Assembly (NCBI GenBank): GCA_021817185.1
Contig: JAKAVU010000130.1
Span: 1-8,001, forward strand
From: a bacterium
GTDB taxonomy: Bacteria > Chloroflexota > Dormibacteria > UBA8260 > Bog-877
Length of the DNA stretch: 8,001 bases
Reading direction: 5' to 3'
Part shown: piece after piece, positions 5,452 to 8,001 of the stretch
Numbering within the stretch: the first letter of the stretch is position 1
Layout: every line of letters starts with the position of its first letter
Notes under the pieces: model-generated
Seen by the model: only the letters and a program-made list of their open reading frames with translations
Databases searched by the model: none
Told to the model about the DNA's origin: nothing
Made by a program: the position numbers and the translations under genes

Positions 5452-5927
5452 TCGATCTCGTCCTGATCTGGAGCCCATGTACTTTGCCACCAGGGTGTTA
5501 CAAGCACTCCTGGTGGCATTGGGCCGATGGAACGGCACCTGCCGCGCGGCGCCGACACCCGGCCGACCGCCATTCTGTCTGGCAGGTTCGCCCTGCTCAC
5601 GAGGGCTGGACCACACCAGCTCCCGCTGAGCTCGACTGGGGTTGGCCGCTGCCCGAAGCCGGATGCGGCTCTCGCCCTCTTGGTGAAGCGGCCGAGATGG
5701 GCCGGTGCCGCCCTCTCCACCCCGTCGCATGCATCAGGCCACCCGCTCTCCGCCTCACTGGCGGCGCGGGTGGCCTGGTCCGCGCGCGGGGCAGGGCGGG
5801 TGATCTCCACCACCTCGACCACCCAGCCCGCGGGCCAGGACCACATCGGTCGGGCAGCTTCCCAACTCGGCTCCATGGGGCATGTTGGGGTGGCCAGTTC
5901 GGTAGAGCTTCGCCCGGTATCCGCCAT
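5448..5927 (-). CDS. Unrecognised 159-residue protein, first gene of the Rep operon
   Basis: I do not recognise this protein. It starts at ATG 5925-5927 with a strong ribosome binding site (AGGAG, about 8 nt upstream) and lies about 40 nt after the predicted transcription start. The first 70 residues have clear coding bias and include a Trp-rich stretch (MWSWPAGWVVEVVEITRP). The second half is rich in Ala, Arg, Gly and Pro with no motif, and codon bias weakens over the last 25 codons. Its TGA (5448-5450) overlaps the Rep ATG by 4 bp, which suggests coupled translation. In the second half the Rep frame is open too (to 5730) with fair codon bias, so this could be a short protein followed by a longer Rep, or an old fusion separated by a frameshift. 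The start and first half are well supported; the exact end is less so. Confidence 0.55.
   Translation of the reverse strand: MADTGRSSTELATPTCPMEPSWEAARPMWSWPAGWVVEVVEITRPAPRADQATRAASEAESGWPDACDGVERAAPAHLGRFTKRARAASGFGQRPTPVELSGSWCGPALVSRANLPDRMAVGRVSAPRGRCRSIGPMPPGVLVTPWWQSTWAPDQDEIE
5485..5518. other. Strong hairpin, candidate rolling-circle nick site (dso/oriT)
   Basis: A perfect 10-bp inverted repeat (TGCCACCAGG at 5485-5494, CCTGGTGGCA at 5509-5518) encloses a further GTG/CAC pairing and a loop. On the minus strand the inside reads AGTGCTTGTAACAC, placing TAACA at the 3' side of the loop. It stands 34 bp upstream of the Rep start. Rep_trans-type proteins nick within small hairpins of this kind. 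From memory, the ICEBs1 oriT is a short inverted repeat with CTAACA in the centre, close to nicK. A repressor operator or a leader attenuator are alternatives. Confidence 0.45.
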
Positions 5928-5963
5928 CTCTCGTCTCCTGTTGAGTCGCTGCACCGCGCCACG

Positions 5964-5975
5964 TGGTACGGTCCA
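5964..5975. promoter_or_regulatory. Putative GntR-family operator at the Rep operon start
   Basis: TGGTACGGTCCA, an imperfect palindrome (TGGnnCGnnCCA), overlaps the end of the -10 box and the expected transcription start near 5968. Eleven of twelve bases recur in the gntR leader at 6916-6927. An overlapping CCACGTGG palindrome (5959-5966) extends the symmetry. The position would block RNA polymerase, so repression by the adjacent GntR protein is the likely reading. Confidence 0.55.
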
Positions 5976-6002
5976 TTATATCACGACCACATGCGGCGTC
6001 AA
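5975..6002 (-). promoter_or_regulatory. Near-consensus sigma-70-type promoter of the Rep/RelA operon
   Basis: On the minus strand, TTGACG (-35, at 5997-6002) and TATAAT (-10, at 5975-5980) are separated by 16 bp. The -10 is a perfect match and the -35 has one mismatch. The predicted start is near 5968, about 40 nt before the first gene of the operon. Such a strong promoter in GC-rich DNA stands out, and the operator at its start explains how it could be kept silent. Confidence 0.75.
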
Positions 6003-6018
6003 GGGGTGCGCCAACCTC

Positions 6019-6050
6019 CGGTCGCCCTCATGGCCAGCCCTCGGCGACCG
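6019..6050. terminator. Inverted repeat downstream of gntR, possible weak terminator
   Basis: CGGTCGCC (6019-6026) and GGCGACCG (6043-6050) form a perfect 8-bp stem with a 16-nt loop that itself contains TGGCCA. It lies about 65 nt after the gntR stop and 17 bp before the -35 box of the next promoter. It may insulate the two units, but no T-run follows, so the terminator role is tentative. Confidence 0.3.
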
Positions 6051-6112
6051 ACCTCGGCACACCCCTCGGAATGGGCGTCCCCTTGGGTGGAGCGGGCCCT
6101 CTCGGCCTCTTC

Positions 6113-6898
6113 TCAGATGGCGAGCGGAGGTCGGCGGAAGACCAGGGCTGTCAGGTCGGCCGGCAGGTGGACCTCGATCACCGCCACCACCTGGGCTTCC
6201 TGCTTCATGACCCGGTACAGCTGAATCACCGGGACCCCGTCCGGCACGGCCAAGACCTGCTTCAGGTCGGGCGCCGGCATCAGCGCCTCCACGACGTCCT
6301 CACCGGCCACTGCCGACACCCCCCGGCGGGCGAGCAGATCCGGAAGCCACCGACCGTTCAGCTCCGACTCCGTCAAGTCCAGGTCCTGCTCGACCCTGGG
6401 GTGAAGCCAAGCACGACGGAGCGAGGGTATGCCCTGGGCCCCGTATCCCAGCGACTCCTGCATCAGAACCGACGTCCCCACCTCCACCTGGAGCAGACTC
6501 GATATCCAGGTAGTCGCGGGCAACCGACGCGGTGCCGGCTCGACGGGCGCGCTCAGCCGGAATGACCTCACGGGACCAGATCCGGTCCGATCCACGTCAG
6601 CGGCGGCCGACAAGAGGGACGAGCCCACCTCCGTCGCGTCGACCAGTCGCCGGTCCGCCTTGGGGTCCCGCACGAAGCTGCCGGCGCCGTGTTCGGCGAC
6701 GACCATCCCCTCCTGCTTCAGGAGGCCGATGGCGCTCCGCACGGTGGTCCTGGTGACCTGGTACCGGGCCATCAGCTTGCGCTCTGACGGGAAGGCCACG
6801 CCCGCAGGCAGGCGCCCTTCAGCTATGTCCCGGCGCAGGTGATCTGCCAACTGCTGATACAGTGGCACGGGACTGTCGCGTTCCAGGGTGGGTCTCAC
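6113..6898 (-). CDS. GntR/HutC-family transcriptional regulator with UTRA domain
   Basis: A 261-residue repressor-type protein. Residues 12-76 form the GntR winged helix-turn-helix (PLYQQLADHLRRDIAEGRLPAG, FPSERKLMARYQVTRTTVRSAI, GSFV). Residues of about 95-250 form a UTRA ligand-binding domain, with ESLGYG, RRAWLHP and the C-terminal IQLYRVMKQEAQVVAVIEVHLPADL. The size matches HutC-type regulators such as KorSA, which control integrative elements of Streptomyces. The start is GTG 6896-6898 with GGAG about 7 nt upstream. The gene is transcribed in the same direction as the downstream Rep operon but has its own leader. A TGGTACGCTCCA site in that leader matches the Rep promoter site, which suggests autoregulation and control of Rep. 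The ligand cannot be predicted. The gene looks intact. Confidence 0.95.
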   Translation of the reverse strand: MRPTLERDSPVPLYQQLADHLRRDIAEGRLPAGVAFPSERKLMARYQVTRTTVRSAIGLLKQEGMVVAEHGAGSFVRDPKADRRLVDATEVGSSLLSAAADVDRTGSGPVRSFRLSAPVEPAPRRLPATTWISSLLQVEVGTSVLMQESLGYGAQGIPSLRRAWLHPRVEQDLDLTESELNGRWLPDLLARRGVSAVAGEDVVEALMPAPDLKQVLAVPDGVPVIQLYRVMKQEAQVVAVIEVHLPADLTALVFRRPPLAI

Positions 6899-6905
6899 AG
6901 CTGCT

Positions 6906-6927
6906 CCAGTTTATCTGGTACGCTCCA
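6906..6927. promoter_or_regulatory. gntR leader: shared operator motif and a small palindrome
   Basis: TGGTACGCTCCA (6916-6927) matches the Rep promoter operator at 11 of 12 positions and lies 18 bp upstream of the gntR start. It is overlapped by CCAG-TTTAT-CTGG (6906-6918). A weak promoter reading for gntR on the minus strand is TTGGTT followed by TATGCG with a 16-bp spacer, which would place the operator at the transcription start. Confidence 0.5.
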
Positions 6928-6981
6928 AAAAGCGCATAACCCAAGCCTGGCGCGAACCAACTTCGGCTGCGCCGTGGGCGG

Positions 6982-6988
6982 CGTACCA
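6982..6988. promoter_or_regulatory. Half-match of the operator motif upstream of the divergent genes
   Basis: CGTACCA is the reverse complement of the conserved TGGTACG core. On the minus strand it extends to TGGTACGCCGCC, 9 of 12 matches to the gntR-leader site. It sits just before the small ORF at 6997, so the GntR protein may also touch the rightward genes. Confidence 0.3.
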
Positions 6989-6996
6989 TCGCGTCC

Positions 6997-7155
6997 ATGA
7001 CGGGATGCGAGCCCCTGGCAAGCGGTGCTTCCCGCAGCGTCAACCAGTGCGACCGGCCCGAGCGACCGAGCGGGGAGGGGCTGCGAGCGGAGTTGCCTGC
7101 GCGCCGCGCGCGGCGCCAGGGTGACGTGGGCAGCTGTTGGCATCCCCAGCCATGA
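6997..7155 (+). CDS. Possible 52-residue small protein
   Basis: ATG 6997 to TGA 7153-7155 encodes 52 residues, Arg-rich in the second half, with four Cys (CEPLAS..., NQCDRPERPS, GSCWHPQP). About 80% of third positions are G or C, which favours coding. There is no Shine-Dalgarno sequence. A -10-like TACCAT lies 7 nt upstream of the ATG, so a leaderless transcript is possible, as is common in actinobacteria. It ends 10 bp before the membrane protein gene and could be coupled to it. I recognise no family. An opposite-strand frame overlaps it, so the call is tentative. Confidence 0.35.
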   Translation: MTGCEPLASGASRSVNQCDRPERPSGEGLRAELPARRARRQGDVGSCWHPQP

Positions 7156-7165
7156 GGCAGTCGTA

Positions 7166-7810
7166 GTGGCGGCCGGCGAACGGACCCGGCATCGGCCCTA
7201 TCGCCTCATCTCGGTGGCGCTCGGGCTGTTGGCCGTCGCCTTCGCCGCACGCACCGTACTCGTGATCGCCCAGGAGAGGGGGGAACCGAATTACGCCATG
7301 CCGGTCCCAGTGGTGGCCGTCGCCGTCTTCTGCGGAGTGCTGACCGTGGTTGGCGCGTATGTCGCCGCCCGCGACACCAATGGGCTGCGCCCCTGGTTGA
7401 CGGTGCTGGCGGCCCTGCTTTTCTTGTGGGGATTCCTCACCATGTTCTCGATCGGGCTGGGCCTTCTCCTGGCTGCCGTCGCCACCTTGCTGATTCGCCT
7501 GCGCCTCGCTGACCACCAGCCCTTGGGCGGGAGGCACCTGCTGGTCGGGGCAGGGCTGCTGCTCTCCGCCGGTCTCGTCCCTCTCAGTGCCCTGTCCATC
7601 AGCGGGCCAGTCGTCGAGTGCGTTCCTGGAGGCGTGCAGAGCAGTGTTCCGATGTGGGATCTTTTCGGGTCAGCCAGCGGCCGAAGCGGGACGACGAGCA
7701 GCGGAGGCTCGCTGGCCGCCCGGCAAGCCGTAGGGCACGTGACCGTCGGCGGAGCCACCTACGCGTACACCTGCACGAATGGCCGACTCACCAGCTTTCA
7801 ACCTGGGTGA
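7166..7810 (+). CDS. Unrecognised five-helix membrane protein with extracytoplasmic C-terminus
   Basis: A 214-residue membrane protein from GTG 7166, chosen because GAGG lies about 8 nt upstream and the charged leader (AAGERTRHRPYR) is followed at once by the first helix. The frame is open further upstream to ATG 7025, but that part is Arg/Gly-rich and not protein-like. Hydrophobic segments are at about 13-34, 47-68, 77-94, 96-110 and 125-145. Positive charges near the first helix and between helices 4 and 5 suggest a cytoplasmic N-terminus and an exported C-terminal domain (146-214). That domain has a Gly/Ser-rich linker and two Cys (C152, C203), perhaps a disulfide, and ends GATYAYTCTNGRLTSFQPG. 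No enzyme or transporter motif was seen. It is divergent from gntR. Small membrane proteins are common cargo or transfer accessories (Spd-like) on actinobacterial elements, but no specific match is claimed. Confidence 0.8.
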   Translation: MAAGERTRHRPYRLISVALGLLAVAFAARTVLVIAQERGEPNYAMPVPVVAVAVFCGVLTVVGAYVAARDTNGLRPWLTVLAALLFLWGFLTMFSIGLGLLLAAVATLLIRLRLADHQPLGGRHLLVGAGLLLSAGLVPLSALSISGPVVECVPGGVQSSVPMWDLFGSASGRSGTTSSGGSLAARQAVGHVTVGGATYAYTCTNGRLTSFQPG

Positions 7811-8001
7811 GCTCGGGGACCGGGGGTCGTAGGCCCCCATCAGCCACTCTGCTCGCGGATGAATCAGCCAGCTCAGGTGAGGCTCGCCGGACCAATGACC
7901 ACTTCCAATGCTCGACTCGGAGCCCGCTCCACACCGGCATAGGTGTCAGATCAGCTCGTCTCAGGGTCCAAGATGGGCTCGGCAGACGCCGCCGGAAACC
8001 G
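7811..8001. other. Right edge, no supported gene
   Basis: A GGGGG/CCCCC inverted repeat with a 7-nt loop (7822-7838) lies 11 nt after the membrane-protein stop and may help end transcription, although no T-run follows. No open frame of useful length or known motif was found up to the edge of the window. Confidence 0.35.

Noticed and set aside
4282..5730. 482-residue version of the Rep protein
   Set aside because: The extra 93 residues are Arg/Gly/Pro-rich without family signal, and the start at 5451 has a 4-bp coupling overlap with the upstream gene plus a ribosome binding site. Kept only as an alternative.
7025..7165. N-terminal extension of the membrane protein to ATG 7025
   Set aside because: Arg/Gly-rich and unlike protein; GTG 7166 has a ribosome binding site and begins just before the first helix.
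7822..7838. GGGGG/CCCCC hairpin as a firm terminator
   Set aside because: Only five base pairs and no T-run; mentioned only as a possibility.
7873..7950. Minus-strand fragment reading DTYAGVERAPSRALEVVIG, thought of as an integrase tail
   Set aside because: Only 25 codons between two stops and it lacks the recombinase His or catalytic Tyr context.
1..8001. CRISPR array
   Set aside because: No series of regularly spaced repeats was seen; repeats found are pairs only.

Overview
The window is high-GC DNA (about 65-70% over most of its length, by eye), with good Shine-Dalgarno sequences, frequent GTG starts and strong GC bias at third codon positions. Together with an integrative-element architecture this suggests an actinobacterium. 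I cannot name the genus. It is an accessory region: insertion sequence end, anomalous-composition gene, tRNA attachment site, then one end of an integrative (probably conjugative or mobilisable) element.

Left part (1-2992). Positions 1-613 hold the left end and the first third of istA of an IS21-family insertion sequence on the minus strand, with two transposase-type terminal repeats inside the end. A short unrecognised coding remnant follows (743-1063, minus). Then comes an AT-richer (about 52% GC) DUF2130 gene (1141-2442, minus) with a coiled coil and a nuclease-like GD...ExK core. It is preceded by a small gene split by an in-frame TGA (2461-2649). A 24-bp inverted repeat between 8-bp direct repeats (2901-2994) looks like a tiny MITE.

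Boundary. Positions 2993-3050 (minus) are the 3' half of a tRNA-Ser(UGA), from anticodon loop to CCA, with no 5' half. This is the usual scar of a tyrosine-recombinase element that integrates in a tRNA gene. Its orientation places the element to the right (3051 to beyond 8001) and the restored tRNA, presumably next to the integrase, outside the window on the right.

Element end (3051-8001). A minus-strand operon starts at a near-consensus promoter (TTGACG-16-TATAAT, 5975-6002). It contains a 159-residue protein of unknown function, a Rep_trans/NicK-like replication initiator or relaxase, a RelA/SpoT-domain small alarmone synthetase, and an 86-residue small protein. All three junctions overlap (4, 8 and 4 bp). 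The last two genes look like a ToxSAS toxin-antitoxin pair tied to the replication gene. A strong hairpin with TAACA at its loop edge just upstream of the Rep start is a candidate nicking origin (dso/oriT). Upstream lies a GntR/HutC-type repressor gene (6113-6898, minus). A shared motif, TGGTACG(G/C)TCCA, sits at the transcription start of the operon and in the gntR leader, which suggests one repressor controls both. Divergently, a possible small ORF (6997-7155) and a five-helix membrane protein (7166-7810) run to the right; nothing firm is seen beyond 7811.
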